Origin: an uncultured Pelagibacteraceae bacterium
GTDB taxonomy: Bacteria > Pseudomonadota > Alphaproteobacteria > Pelagibacterales > Pelagibacteraceae
Direction: 5' to 3'
Assembly (NCBI GenBank): GCA_902587085.1
Contig: CACIJX010000004.1
Coordinates: 1-41,159 of the forward strand
DNA length: 41,159 nucleotides
Positions 21,029 through 28,935 of the stretch are shown here, one piece after another (the first letter of the stretch is position 1; each line of letters starts with the position of its first letter). The notes beneath the pieces are model-generated. The model had not been told where the DNA came from, made no database searches, and saw nothing but the letters and a program-made list of their open reading frames with translations. The translations under genes were made by a program, and so were the position numbers.

Positions 21029-21352
21029 TTAAATTCTTAACAATAATATTACTAATAATAATGTGGATACTATACTAAATAAAACAAGGAATCTGTTTGC
21101 GGCATTTTTGAGTTTAAAATCACTAATATAGTCTTCAAAAACCTCACTTAATGTAAGAGAATAAAAAGTAAATGTTAATAAAAGGAATATTGAAAGTATT
21201 ATTTTTGTAGAAACCAAAGACATATAGTTGATCAATTGAGAATGGTTAGCATCAAAAAGTGAAACAAAGTTTATAATAAACCAGATCATAAAAGGAATTA
21301 ACAAACCTGATGAGATTTTAATTATTAACCATTTTTTTGTAGCTTTGATCAT
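21029..21352 (-). CDS. sdhD: Succinate dehydrogenase membrane anchor subunit SdhD, lacking the usual heme histidine
   Basis: 107 residues with three membrane helices (about 9-30, 42-68, 86-106), one of the two quinone-reducing anchors of complex II. EDYISDF at 73-79 corresponds to the conserved 'DY' whose Tyr contributes to the quinone site (Y75 here). In well-studied SdhD proteins the heme b ligand histidine lies 11 residues before that Asp; here the position is F63, next to Y64, and the only histidine in the protein is H37 in a loop. The identity is secure from position between sdhC and sdhA and from topology. The missing ligand is confirmed in the nucleotide sequence and is matched by a change in SdhC. 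Confidence 0.88.
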   Translation of the reverse strand: MIKATKKWLIIKISSGLLIPFMIWFIINFVSLFDANHSQLINYMSLVSTKIILSIFLLLTFTFYSLTLSEVFEDYISDFKLKNAANRFLVLFSIVSTLLLVILLLRI

Positions 21353-21353
21353 T

Positions 21354-21731
21354 TCAAATTAAATTCTTTCCAATTAAATAAAGTAAAATAGCCAGAATAA
21401 ATGATCCTATTATTGTTATAATTCCTGTTAATTGGGATATTTTTAAGTCAAAACCATATCCGAGGTCCCATGCGAGGTGCCTGATCTCATTTAAAATTTG
21501 AAAACTAAATGACCAGCATAAAGCTATAATAAAAAACTTACCAAAAAAAGAATTTGAAATTAATTCAAGAAATTGAAAGTTTTTGCCATTTAAAATTAAT
21601 AAAAATGATAAAAGAATAATGAGTATAAAGTTTACAATTCCAATAATTCGATGAGTTATTGATAGTAGAGATGATATGTGCCATCTGTAAACCTGAATAT
21701 GTGGTGAGAGAGGATTGTTTTTATTTTCCAT
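21354..21731 (-). CDS. sdhC: Succinate dehydrogenase cytochrome b subunit SdhC, lacking the usual heme histidine
   Basis: 125 residues, three membrane helices, with the family signature SPHIQVYRWHISSLLSITHR; S24 and R28 correspond to the quinone-site Ser/Arg of E. coli SdhC. In the second signature, FQILNEIRHLAWDLGYG, the IRHxxWDxG part is kept, but the axial heme histidine seven residues before its His (H84 in E. coli, 'YHxxxGIRH') is replaced by Q78 (codon CAA). The gene start overlaps the asd stop by 11 bases, suggesting coupling. Function in quinone reduction is expected; heme b binding is doubtful. Confidence 0.92.
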   Translation of the reverse strand: MENKNNPLSPHIQVYRWHISSLLSITHRIIGIVNFILIILLSFLLILNGKNFQFLELISNSFFGKFFIIALCWSFSFQILNEIRHLAWDLGYGFDLKISQLTGIITIIGSFILAILLYLIGKNLI

Positions 21732-22728
21732 AGTAATCTTTTATTAATTTCTCAGCTATTTGTACTGTATTCAATGCTGCCCCTTTTAGTAAATTGTCCG
21801 AAACGACCCACATGTTAATTGCTTTGTCGTTAGAGGAATCTTTTCGAATTCTTGAAACAAAAGTCATATAACTATTCTCAGCTTCTAGAGGTGTTATATA
21901 ACCTCCATTTTTTCTTTCATCTATAACTTTACATCCTTCTGATTTGTTTAAAATCTGTTTGACCTTTTCAATATCAAATGATTTTTCAAACTCTACATTG
22001 ATAGATTCAGCATGAGAAACCATCACAGGCACTCTTACACATGTTGCTGTTAATTTAATTTTTGGATCTAGAATTTTTTTGGTTTCATTTACCATTTTCC
22101 ATTCTTCTTTTGTATAACCTTCTTCAACAAACTCATCTATATGAGGAATTAAATTAAAAGCAATTTGTTTAGTAAAATTTTGAGAGTTAATTTTTTTTCC
22201 CGCAAGGAAATCTTTTGATTGGCTTGCAAGTTCATCCATTGGTGCTTTCCCGGCCCCAGAAACAGACTGATAAGTTGAAACTATAACTCTTTTAATACCA
22301 AAATTATCATGCAAAGGTTTTAAAACTACAACCATTTGTATTGTTGAACAGTTTGCATTAGCTATTATATTTTTCTTTTTATACATTGCTAATTTTTCAG
22401 GATTTACCTCAGGAACAACTAAAGGAACGTCTTCATCCATTCTAAAACATTTTGAATTATCAATTATAGTTGTTTTTTTACTTGCTTTTGGAACCCAATG
22501 TTCTGCTATTTTGCTTCCTGCTGCAAAAAAAGTAATTTGTGCACTTGAAAAATCGTAGTTTTCAAGGCTCTGGATCTGTATTTCTTTTCCTTTAAATTTA
22601 ATTTTTTTTCCCTCGCTTTTTTCTGATGCGACTAAGAATAAATTTGTAATTTTAATTTTAGATTTTTCTAAAATTTCTATTGTTTTTCGTCCAACGTTGC
22701 CGGTGGCACCAATTATTGCAAAATTCAT
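21721..22728 (-). CDS. asd: Aspartate-semialdehyde dehydrogenase
   Basis: NADP-dependent reductive dephosphorylation of aspartyl phosphate to aspartate semialdehyde, the branch point for lysine/diaminopimelate, threonine and methionine. 335 residues. Visible: N-terminal IIGATGNVGRKTIEIL, FFAAGS near 67, catalytic C127 in IIANANCSTIQ, the VSTYQSVSGAG stretch near 155, and active-site histidine in CVRVPVMVSHAE near 245. It lies 12 bases after leuB stops and overlaps sdhC by 11 bases. dapF of the same pathway is 6 kb away on the other strand. Confidence 0.97.
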   Translation of the reverse strand: MNFAIIGATGNVGRKTIEILEKSKIKITNLFLVASEKSEGKKIKFKGKEIQIQSLENYDFSSAQITFFAAGSKIAEHWVPKASKKTTIIDNSKCFRMDEDVPLVVPEVNPEKLAMYKKKNIIANANCSTIQMVVVLKPLHDNFGIKRVIVSTYQSVSGAGKAPMDELASQSKDFLAGKKINSQNFTKQIAFNLIPHIDEFVEEGYTKEEWKMVNETKKILDPKIKLTATCVRVPVMVSHAESINVEFEKSFDIEKVKQILNKSEGCKVIDERKNGGYITPLEAENSYMTFVSRIRKDSSNDKAINMWVVSDNLLKGAALNTVQIAEKLIKDYYGK

Positions 22729-22740
22729 TTTAAGATTATT

Positions 22741-23844
22741 TTAATTTAAATTTGATATAATTGCATCACCCATATCTGTGGTGGATACCTTTTTCTTTCC
22801 TTTTGACATTATATCTGGAGTTCTTAAACCATCTTCCAAGGTTTTTTCAACAGCTTTGTCTAAAGCAGCAGATTCTTTTTCCAATCCTAAAGAGTATTTA
22901 AGAGCCATTGAAAAACTCAAAATAGTTGCAATTGGGTTTGATATATTTTTGCCTGCAATATCAGGTGCTGATCCATGTACAGGTTCATACAAAGATCGGG
23001 TCTTGCCATTTTTATCTTTATCTCCTAGAGATGCAGATGGTAATAGTCCTAATGATCCTGTCAACATTGCAGCCTCATCAGATAACATGTCGCCAAATAA
23101 ATTGTCTGCCAAAATTACGTCAAACTGTTTTGGATTTTTTAGTAATTGCATAGCACAATTATCAGCAAGCATATGATTTAATTCGATTTTTTTATATTCT
23201 TTATCTTTTAGAGTCTGAACTTCTTCTCTCCATAAAACACCTGCTTCCATAACATTTGATTTTTCACAAGATGTTACTTTGTTTTTTCGTTTTGAAGCCA
23301 ATTCAAAAGCCACTTTAGCAATTCTTTTAATTTCCTTTGTTGTATAAACATGTGTATTAACACCTCTGCGTTCACCATTTTCTATAGGCTTTACTCCTCT
23401 AGGTTCTCCAAAGTAAATTCCGCCTGTTAGTTCTCTCACTATTAAAATATCAAGACCTGAAACTACCTCAGGTTTTAGTGTTGAAGAGTCTACTAATTGT
23501 TTAAAACAAATTGCCGGTCTTAAATTTGCAAATAATTTTAATTCTTTTCTTAATTTAAGAAGAGCTCTTTCGGGTTTCTTTGAAAACTCTAATTTGTCAT
23601 ATTGCGGTCCACCACATGCGCCAACAATTACAGCGTCACTTTCAAGTGCTCTGTAAAATACTTCATCAGTTATAGGAACTCCATGTTGATCTATAGCTGC
23701 TCCACCAATTAAATCTTGGTCAATTTTAAAATCTAATGATTTTTTTTTATTAAACCAATCAATTACTTTTTTTGTTTCACCAACTACCTCTGGACCAATT
23801 CCATCACCAGGTAACAATAATATTTTTTTTTGATTTATAGCCAT
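22741..23844 (-). CDS. leuB: 3-isopropylmalate dehydrogenase
   Basis: NAD-dependent oxidative decarboxylation of 3-isopropylmalate in leucine synthesis. I place the start at the ATG at 23842-23844, giving MAINQKKILLLPGDGIGPEV, 367 residues. A longer frame to 23901 would overlap leuD by 56 bases and add a non-homologous N-terminus; the chosen start lies one base after the leuD stop (TAA-T-ATG), the same arrangement as leuC/leuD. Visible: LLPGDGIGPEVV, substrate arginines in RALLKLRKELKLFANLRPA, VRELTGGIYFGEPRG, the Mg2+-binding aspartates in LADNLFGDMLSDEAAM, and EPVHGSAPDIAGKNISNP. Confidence 0.96.
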   Translation of the reverse strand: MAINQKKILLLPGDGIGPEVVGETKKVIDWFNKKKSLDFKIDQDLIGGAAIDQHGVPITDEVFYRALESDAVIVGACGGPQYDKLEFSKKPERALLKLRKELKLFANLRPAICFKQLVDSSTLKPEVVSGLDILIVRELTGGIYFGEPRGVKPIENGERRGVNTHVYTTKEIKRIAKVAFELASKRKNKVTSCEKSNVMEAGVLWREEVQTLKDKEYKKIELNHMLADNCAMQLLKNPKQFDVILADNLFGDMLSDEAAMLTGSLGLLPSASLGDKDKNGKTRSLYEPVHGSAPDIAGKNISNPIATILSFSMALKYSLGLEKESAALDKAVEKTLEDGLRTPDIMSKGKKKVSTTDMGDAIISNLN

Positions 23845-23845
23845 A

Positions 23846-24442
23846 TTATAACCAAGGTTTACTTTGAGATATTTTGTCCTCAAATTTTTTAATATTTTCA
23901 ATTTTTTTTAGAGAAAGTGCAATATCATCTAAACCTTCTAATAAACATTTCTTTTTAAATATATCTAACTCAAATTTAAATAGTTTATTTCCATAAACAA
24001 TTTCTTGTTCTTCAAGTTTAACTTCTATATTTTCTTTTCTCGAAGAGTAATCTTTTAATTCATTTATAATATTTTCATTTGCAACGATGGGAAGTATCCC
24101 GTTTTTAAAACAATTATTATAAAAAATATCTGCGAAACTCTCACTTACTATTACTTTGACTCCAAAATCAAGTAATGCCCAAGGTGCGTGTTCTCTTGAT
24201 GAACCGCAACCAAAATTTTTTCCGGTTATCAATATTTTTGATTTTTTAAATGGTTCATTATCTAAAATAAATCCTTTAATTGGATTACCTTTTTCATCAA
24301 ATCTCATTTCATAAAATAAACTTTTTCCTAAACCAGATCTTTTAATAGTTTTTAAGAACTGCTTTGGAATAATTTTATCAGTATCTATATTCATTAATGG
24401 AATATAGGCAGGTATACTTTTAATTTTTTTAAATTTTTCCAT
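23846..24442 (-). CDS. leuD: 3-isopropylmalate dehydratase small subunit
   Basis: Swivel-domain subunit that, with LeuC, isomerises 2- to 3-isopropylmalate. I choose the ATG at 24440-24442 (MEKFKKIKSIPAYIP), 198 residues, one base after the leuC stop; an upstream in-frame ATG at 24466 would overlap leuC by 23 bases and is less likely. Visible: PLMNIDTDKIIPKQFL near 16-31 and the signature GKNFGCGSSREHAPWAL near 75-91 of the aconitase small domain. Tight spacing on both sides indicates a leuC-leuD-leuB translational unit. Confidence 0.96.
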   Translation of the reverse strand: MEKFKKIKSIPAYIPLMNIDTDKIIPKQFLKTIKRSGLGKSLFYEMRFDEKGNPIKGFILDNEPFKKSKILITGKNFGCGSSREHAPWALLDFGVKVIVSESFADIFYNNCFKNGILPIVANENIINELKDYSSRKENIEVKLEEQEIVYGNKLFKFELDIFKKKCLLEGLDDIALSLKKIENIKKFEDKISQSKPWL

Positions 24443-24443
24443 A

Positions 24444-25850
24444 TTAACTATCAAATTTTCTAACATCAGTTAAACATCCTTCTATGGCAGCTGCGGCAGC
24501 CATAGCTGGAGAAACGAGATGGGTTCGTCCTCCACGTCCCTGTCTTCCTTCAAAATTTCTGTTTGAAGTTGATGCGCATCTTTCTCTAGGTTTTAATTGA
24601 TCTTCGTTCATTCCTAGACACATTGAGCAACCTGGTTCTCTCCATTCAAAACCTGAATTTTTAAAAATTTTGTCTAGACCTTCTTGTTCAGCTTGATTTT
24701 TAACAAGTCCAGATCCAGGAACTACCATTGCATTTACATGTTGTGCAATTTTTTTATCTTTCAAAAGTTTTGCCGCTTCTCTTAAATCTTGTATCCTTCC
24801 ATTTGTACAACTACCAATAAAAACTTTGTCAATTTTAATTTCAGTTATTTTCGTATTAGGTTTTAAACCCATATAATCAAGTGATCTCTCCATTGCATTG
24901 CGTCTATCTTTATCTTTCTCTTTTTTCGGATCTGGAACTGATCCGTTTACTGGCACAACATCTTGCGGAGAAGTTCCCCAAGTAACCTGGGGTACAACAT
25001 CATTTGCGTTAATTATTATTTCTTTGTCAAATTTACAATCGTTGTCTGATTTAAGTCCATTCCAGTAATCTAATGCTTTTTTCCATTTGTCCTTTTTAGG
25101 AGACATTGGTTTATTTTCTAAATATTTAAAAGTCTTTTCATCTGGCTGTATTAATCCAGCTCTTGCTCCACCTTCTATTGTCATATTGCAAATAGTCATT
25201 CTTTCCTCCATGCTTAAATTTTTTATAACATTGCCTGAATATTCAATTACAAAGCCTGTTCCCCCAGCGGTTCCTATTATTCCAATAATTTTTAAAATAA
25301 CGTCTTTAGCTGTTACTCCAACTGATAATTTTCCATCGACTTTTAGAAGTAAATTTTTTGATTTTTTCTGGATTAGCGTTTGAGTAGCTAATACATGTTC
25401 TACTTCAGAAGTACCAATTCCAAATGCCAAAGCTCCGAAAGCCCCGTGGGTTGCTGTATGACTATCTCCACATACTATTATAGTCCCTGGTTGCGTAAAT
25501 CCTTGCTCTGGTCCAATTATATGAACTATCCCTTGTCTGTTATCATTCATATCAAACAGAGGTACTCCAAATTCTTTACAGTTTTTTCTAAGAGTATCAA
25601 CTTGTATCCTTGATTCTTTATCATCTATTCCTTTTGATCTATCCGTGGTCGGGACATTGTGATCTGCAACCGCTAAGGTAAATTTTGGTTTTCTAACTTT
25701 TCTTTTATTTAATCTCAAACCTTCAAAAGCTTGAGGACTTGTTACCTCATGAACCAAATGTCTATCAACATAAAGTAGAGATGTTCCGTCATCTTGTTGG
25801 TGCACAAGGTGTTCGTCCCAGATTTTATCGTATAAAGTTTTAGGCATCAA
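24444..25850 (-). CDS. leuC: 3-isopropylmalate dehydratase large subunit
   Basis: Iron-sulfur large subunit of isopropylmalate isomerase in leucine synthesis. 468 residues, family length. Visible: N-terminal [69 protein letters not shown] near 127-157, the cluster cysteines in GSCTNGR near 347 and CSMCLGMN near 410, and [23 protein letters not shown] at the end. It starts 4 bases after rplS ends, so it is read together with ribosomal protein genes. Confidence 0.98.
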   Translation of the reverse strand: MMPKTLYDKIWDEHLVHQQDDGTSLLYVDRHLVHEVTSPQAFEGLRLNKRKVRKPKFTLAVADHNVPTTDRSKGIDDKESRIQVDTLRKNCKEFGVPLFDMNDNRQGIVHIIGPEQGFTQPGTIIVCGDSHTATHGAFGALAFGIGTSEVEHVLATQTLIQKKSKNLLLKVDGKLSVGVTAKDVILKIIGIIGTAGGTGFVIEYSGNVIKNLSMEERMTICNMTIEGGARAGLIQPDEKTFKYLENKPMSPKKDKWKKALDYWNGLKSDNDCKFDKEIIINANDVVPQVTWGTSPQDVVPVNGSVPDPKKEKDKDRRNAMERSLDYMGLKPNTKITEIKIDKVFIGSCTNGRIQDLREAAKLLKDKKIAQHVNAMVVPGSGLVKNQAEQEGLDKIFKNSGFEWREPGCSMCLGMNEDQLKPRERCASTSNRNFEGRQGRGGRTHLVSPAMAAAAAIEGCLTDVRKFDS

Positions 25851-25854
25851 AAAA

Positions 25855-26367
25855 TTACTTTAAATTATCTTTTTTTTTTTCTGTTTTTTTTTCTGTAATT
25901 TTTTTTTCTGGCAAAGTTTTTATTTCTTCTTTTTTCTCTAGAGAAGACGTATTCTCAGAAATATCTTTTGGTGTTTCTGTTTTTACATCAACATTAATTC
26001 CAATATTTTTTTTAATTTTTTCAGCAATTCTGGCAGATTTACCTTTTCTATCACGCAAATAATACAATTTTGCTCTTCTAACTTTTCCAGAACGTATTAC
26101 TTTGATCGAGCCTATGACTGGGCTATAAAGTGCAAAAGTTCTTTCTACACCCTCTCCAAAAGAAATTTTTCTTACGGTAAAAGAGGAATTTATATCACGA
26201 TTTTTTTTAGCTATACAAACTCCCTCGAAGTACTGAATTCTCTCTCTTTTTCCCTCAACAATTCGAACGCCAACTCTTAAAGTGTCGCCCGGAAAGAATT
26301 CTGGGGTTTTCTTTTTAGATGCTATTTTTTGAACATAAGCTTTATTTATATCTTCAATATTTTTCAT
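25855..26367 (-). CDS. rplS: Ribosomal protein L19 with a long charged C-terminal tail
   Basis: 50S subunit protein at the interface with 30S. 170 residues against about 115 in E. coli. The core (about 1-115) is typical: [54 protein letters not shown], and [19 protein letters not shown]. The remaining roughly 55 residues are a low-complexity Lys/Glu/Thr tail with no recognisable domain, probably disordered. The start overlaps the trmD stop by 3 bases (ATGA), consistent with coupling in the conserved rpsP-trmD-rplS order. Confidence 0.97.
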   Translation of the reverse strand: MKNIEDINKAYVQKIASKKKTPEFFPGDTLRVGVRIVEGKRERIQYFEGVCIAKKNRDINSSFTVRKISFGEGVERTFALYSPVIGSIKVIRSGKVRRAKLYYLRDRKGKSARIAEKIKKNIGINVDVKTETPKDISENTSSLEKKEEIKTLPEKKITEKKTEKKKDNLK

Positions 26368-27059
26368 TTTTTATCTTTTTCTAAATATTTTTTCCACAAA
26401 TCTGGTCTTCGGCGACGTGTTATATCCTTTGATTGTGATAAACGCCAGTGTTTAATTTTAGCATGATCCCCTGATAAAAGTACTTCTGGAACACTTTTTT
26501 TTTCCCAAATTTGTGGTTTTGTATATTGAGGATATTCTAAAAGTCCTTCCTCAAAAGTTTCATCATCTTTTGAAGTATAATTTCCAAGAACATGAGGTAT
26601 AAGTCTTAAAACTGCATCAATCAAAACAATTGAAGCTGACTCTCCACCTGACAGAATGTAATCCCCAATACTAATTTCCTCTATATTTCTTGACGACAAA
26701 ATTCTCTCATCTACTCCCTCAAAATGTCCGCATACTAAGTTTATAGCTTTTTCTTTAACAAGTTCTTTTGCAAATTTTTGATCAAATTTTTTTCCCTTTG
26801 GAGACAGATAAAATATTCTTTCACTCTTCTTTACATTTTTATCTATGGATTTTCCTAAAACATCTGGTTTAATAAGCATTCCAGTTCCTCCACCAAAAGG
26901 TTTATCATCAACAGTTTTGTGTTTATCCGATGCTGAATCACGGATATTTATAACTTTTAAATCCCACAATTTTTTTTGTAATGCTTTTCCATAAAGTCCT
27001 TTATTTAAAGGACCAGGAAATATATCTGGATAAAGTGTAAATACTCTTACAGTCCACAT
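26364..27059 (-). CDS. trmD: tRNA (guanine-N1)-methyltransferase
   Basis: SAM-dependent trefoil-knot (SPOUT) enzyme that methylates G37 of tRNAs to prevent frameshifting. 231 residues. Visible: [12 protein letters not shown] at the start, [34 protein letters not shown] near 54-70, [12 protein letters not shown] near 111-122, the knot [11 protein letters not shown] near 130-140, and the C-terminal [19 protein letters not shown]. It begins 3 bases after rpsP ends. In most relatives rimM lies between rpsP and trmD; there is no room for it here. Confidence 0.98.
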   Translation of the reverse strand: MWTVRVFTLYPDIFPGPLNKGLYGKALQKKLWDLKVINIRDSASDKHKTVDDKPFGGGTGMLIKPDVLGKSIDKNVKKSERIFYLSPKGKKFDQKFAKELVKEKAINLVCGHFEGVDERILSSRNIEEISIGDYILSGGESASIVLIDAVLRLIPHVLGNYTSKDDETFEEGLLEYPQYTKPQIWEKKSVPEVLLSGDHAKIKHWRLSQSKDITRRRRPDLWKKYLEKDKK

Positions 27060-27062
27060 TTT

Positions 27063-27437
27063 TTATTTTTTTGGTTCTTCTTTCTTGGCCTCCTGTTTAG
27101 GAGCTTCTTTTTTTGGTTCTTCTTTGCCTTCTTTTTTTCTATCCTTTTTTGGAATCGCTTTTTGAGGATTATTTCCAGCTTTAGGCATAGGCATAATATT
27201 GGCCTCTCCAAGAATTCTAGATACTCTTACAGTTGGTCTTGCTCCCTTGCTTAGCCAATGCTTAACTCTTTCAGTTTCTATTTTAATTCTTTCTTTTTTC
27301 TCTTTTGGTAAAAGAGGATTAAATGATCCAAGCTTTTCTATAAATCTTCCATCTCTTGGAAATCTACTGTCAGCAACGACAATTTTATATACTGGTCTCT
27401 TTTTTGCTCCACCCATTGATAGTCTTATTCTTAACAT
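27063..27437 (-). CDS. rpsP: Ribosomal protein S16 with a charged C-terminal tail
   Basis: 30S assembly protein. 124 residues; the conserved core is about 1-80 (LRIRLSMGGAKKRPVYKIVVADSRFPRDGRFIEKLG, WLSKGARPTVRV). The last 35-40 residues are a Lys/Glu/Pro/Ala repeat-like tail (KKEGKEEPKKEAPKQEAKKE), likely disordered and similar in character to the L19 tail nearby. It lies 10 bases after the ffh stop and 3 bases before trmD, as in the ffh-rpsP-trmD-rplS order of many bacteria, but without rimM. Confidence 0.97.
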   Translation of the reverse strand: MLRIRLSMGGAKKRPVYKIVVADSRFPRDGRFIEKLGSFNPLLPKEKKERIKIETERVKHWLSKGARPTVRVSRILGEANIMPMPKAGNNPQKAIPKKDRKKEGKEEPKKEAPKQEAKKEEPKK

Positions 27438-27447
27438 CTTGATCCTT

Positions 27448-28797
27448 TCATTTTAGATTGTTTAACAATTCATCAGGTATTTTACCTTCCGGCATATTTC
27501 CTTTTGACATTTTCTTCATCATCTTTGACATCATTTTAAATTGTTTTAACAACCTATTAATTGTTTGCACATCTGTGCCTGACCCCAAAGAAATTCTTTT
27601 TCTTCTAGAACCGCTAATAATTTCTGGGTTTTGTCTTTCTTTTTTTGTCATAGATAAAATTATAGCTTCATTTGCTGACAAAAGTTTTTCGTCTACATTT
27701 GCATTTTGCATTTTTTCTTTTACTTTTCCCACCCCTGGCAAAAGAGAGAGAACACCTTCCATCCCCCCCATTTTTTTCATCTGTCTTATTTGCATGAGAT
27801 AATCCTCAAAAGTAAATGCACCTTTTTTAAGATTTTCCTCTGCTGCTTTAATTTTTTCTTCATCAAGATCTTGTGATGCTTTTTCGACTAGAGAAACTAT
27901 ATCACCCATTCCAAGAATTCTGTTTGCTAGTCTATCCGGATGAAATGGTTCAAAATCATTTATTTTTTCACCAACACCAATAAATTTTATTGGCTTTCCG
28001 GTTGTTTGCTTCATGCTTAGAGCTGCACCGCCTCTACCATCTCCATCAACTCTAGTTAAAATAATACTGGTAAGTTCAACAGCTTTGTCAAACTCTGAAG
28101 CTAATTTAACAGCAATTTGCCCTGTCAAAGAATCTGCTACCAATATTGTTTCTACAGGGTTAGTCTCTGCCTTGATATTTTTTATCTCTGTCATCATATT
28201 TAAATCAATTTGAGTTCGACCAGCAGTATCAAAGACTATAATATCTGAACCGCTAAGGTTCGCTGCATTATTTGCTCTTTTTGCAATATCAATTGGAAGT
28301 TGGTCTTTTATTATTGGAAGAACATTTAAATTATTCTTTTCACACAAAATCCTTAATTGTTCCTGAGCAGCTGGTCTATATACATCCAAACTTACCAATA
28401 AAATTTTTTTCTTGAAATTTTTTTCTATATTTTTTGCAAGCTTAACTGCTGTAGTTGTTTTTCCTGATCCTTGTAACCCAACCAGTAATATGGATGCTGG
28501 TGAAACAGCTTTTAGGTCTATGTTCTCTACTTTGCCTCCAAGTACTTCAACTAATTGATCATAAACAATCTTAACCAGCATTTGTCCTGGTGAAGTAGAT
28601 CGTATAATTTCTTGGCCGATAGCTTTAGGTTTAATATCTTCTATGAATTTCTTAACTACAGGTAAAGCGACATCGGCACTTAGTAAAGCCTGTCTAATTT
28701 CTTTTAAACCAGTCTCAACCTGGGCTTTGTTAAGCGAAGGAGCTTTTTTTAACTTACTAAATATTCCCTCTAATTTATTTGTTAAATTTTCAAACAT
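27448..28797 (-). CDS. ffh: Signal recognition particle protein Ffh
   Basis: GTPase that, with 4.5S RNA, binds signal sequences of nascent membrane proteins and docks with FtsY. Start placed at 28795-28797 (MFENLTNKLEGIF), 449 residues. The frame is open to 28935, but the extra 46 residues do not look like Ffh and coincide with a structured leader. Visible: N domain (1-90), G domain with VGLQGSGKTTTAVKLAK, DVYRPAAQEQL, DTAGRTQ, TRVDGDGRGGAA and IGVGEK, and the Met-rich M domain (about 300-449) with RRKRISLGSGTDVQTINRLLKQF and MMKKMSKGNMP. A GGA about 11 bases before the ATG is the only ribosome-site candidate. Confidence 0.97.
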   Translation of the reverse strand: MFENLTNKLEGIFSKLKKAPSLNKAQVETGLKEIRQALLSADVALPVVKKFIEDIKPKAIGQEIIRSTSPGQMLVKIVYDQLVEVLGGKVENIDLKAVSPASILLVGLQGSGKTTTAVKLAKNIEKNFKKKILLVSLDVYRPAAQEQLRILCEKNNLNVLPIIKDQLPIDIAKRANNAANLSGSDIIVFDTAGRTQIDLNMMTEIKNIKAETNPVETILVADSLTGQIAVKLASEFDKAVELTSIILTRVDGDGRGGAALSMKQTTGKPIKFIGVGEKINDFEPFHPDRLANRILGMGDIVSLVEKASQDLDEEKIKAAEENLKKGAFTFEDYLMQIRQMKKMGGMEGVLSLLPGVGKVKEKMQNANVDEKLLSANEAIILSMTKKERQNPEIISGSRRKRISLGSGTDVQTINRLLKQFKMMSKMMKKMSKGNMPEGKIPDELLNNLK

Positions 28798-28900
28798 TTT
28801 TATTTTTCCAACACCAATCGCACTAGTGGGCGAACCCTCGCTGACTAGTGTCGATCCCTTTATTTCTAAAGGCACCGCAAAATCTACTATTTGCGGAAGT
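28798..28900 (-). ncRNA. Structured leader RNA upstream of ffh (three hairpins; likely the SAR11 'ffh motif')
   Basis: Read on the minus strand from about 28900 to the ffh ATG, three hairpins follow one another: CCGCAAA/TTTGCGG (28875-28896, 8-base loop); CCTTTA/TAAAGG closed by a 4-base loop (28857-28872); and a long one (28817-28855) pairing ATCG-CACTAGT with ACTAGTG-CGAT, with one bulged base, a 2x2 interior loop and a GCGA/TCGC top stem closed by 4 bases. The segment is visibly richer in G and C than its surroundings. Published work on 'Candidatus Pelagibacter ubique' described a candidate cis-regulatory RNA before the gene for the SRP protein; position and character fit, though I recall this and could not compare sequences. 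It has no 4.5S RNA signature. Confidence 0.72.
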
Positions 28901-28906
28901 GACGAG

Positions 28907-28935
28907 AAGCTACAATTAAGGGTTTTAAAAGTCAA
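28907..28935 (-). promoter_or_regulatory. Candidate ffh promoter
   Basis: On the minus strand TTGACT (28930-28935) and TAGCTT (28907-28912) are separated by 17 bases, a reasonable sigma70 -35 and a weak -10. Transcription would start near 28900, just upstream of the first leader hairpin, which is the geometry expected if the three hairpins form the ffh 5' leader. The -35 overlaps the first possible dapF start codon. Short motif matches in AT-rich DNA are weak evidence. Confidence 0.35.

Noticed and set aside
22778-23176. Antisense frame of 132 residues over leuB, and similar antisense frames over sucD, mmsA and ffh
   Set aside because: All lie fully inside well-conserved genes, have no motif or ribosome site, and mirror codon structure of the real gene.
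23845-23901. Longer leuB start at 23901
   Set aside because: It would overlap leuD by 56 bases and add residues that are leuD sequence in another frame; the ATG at 23844 fits family length and the TAA-T-ATG pattern.
28817-28855. tRNA-like T-arm (GGGTTCGCC on the minus strand)
   Set aside because: The stem pairs as GCGA/TCGC with a 4-base loop, and there is no acceptor, anticodon or D arm around it.
28817-28920. 4.5S SRP RNA gene (ffs) next to ffh
   Set aside because: The conserved domain IV core with its asymmetric loop and GGAA-capped stem is not present in the right context on either strand.
28798-28935. N-terminal extension of ffh up to an ATG at 28933-28935
   Set aside because: The added 46 residues do not resemble Ffh, and the DNA is made of three hairpins; the family N-terminus begins at 28797.
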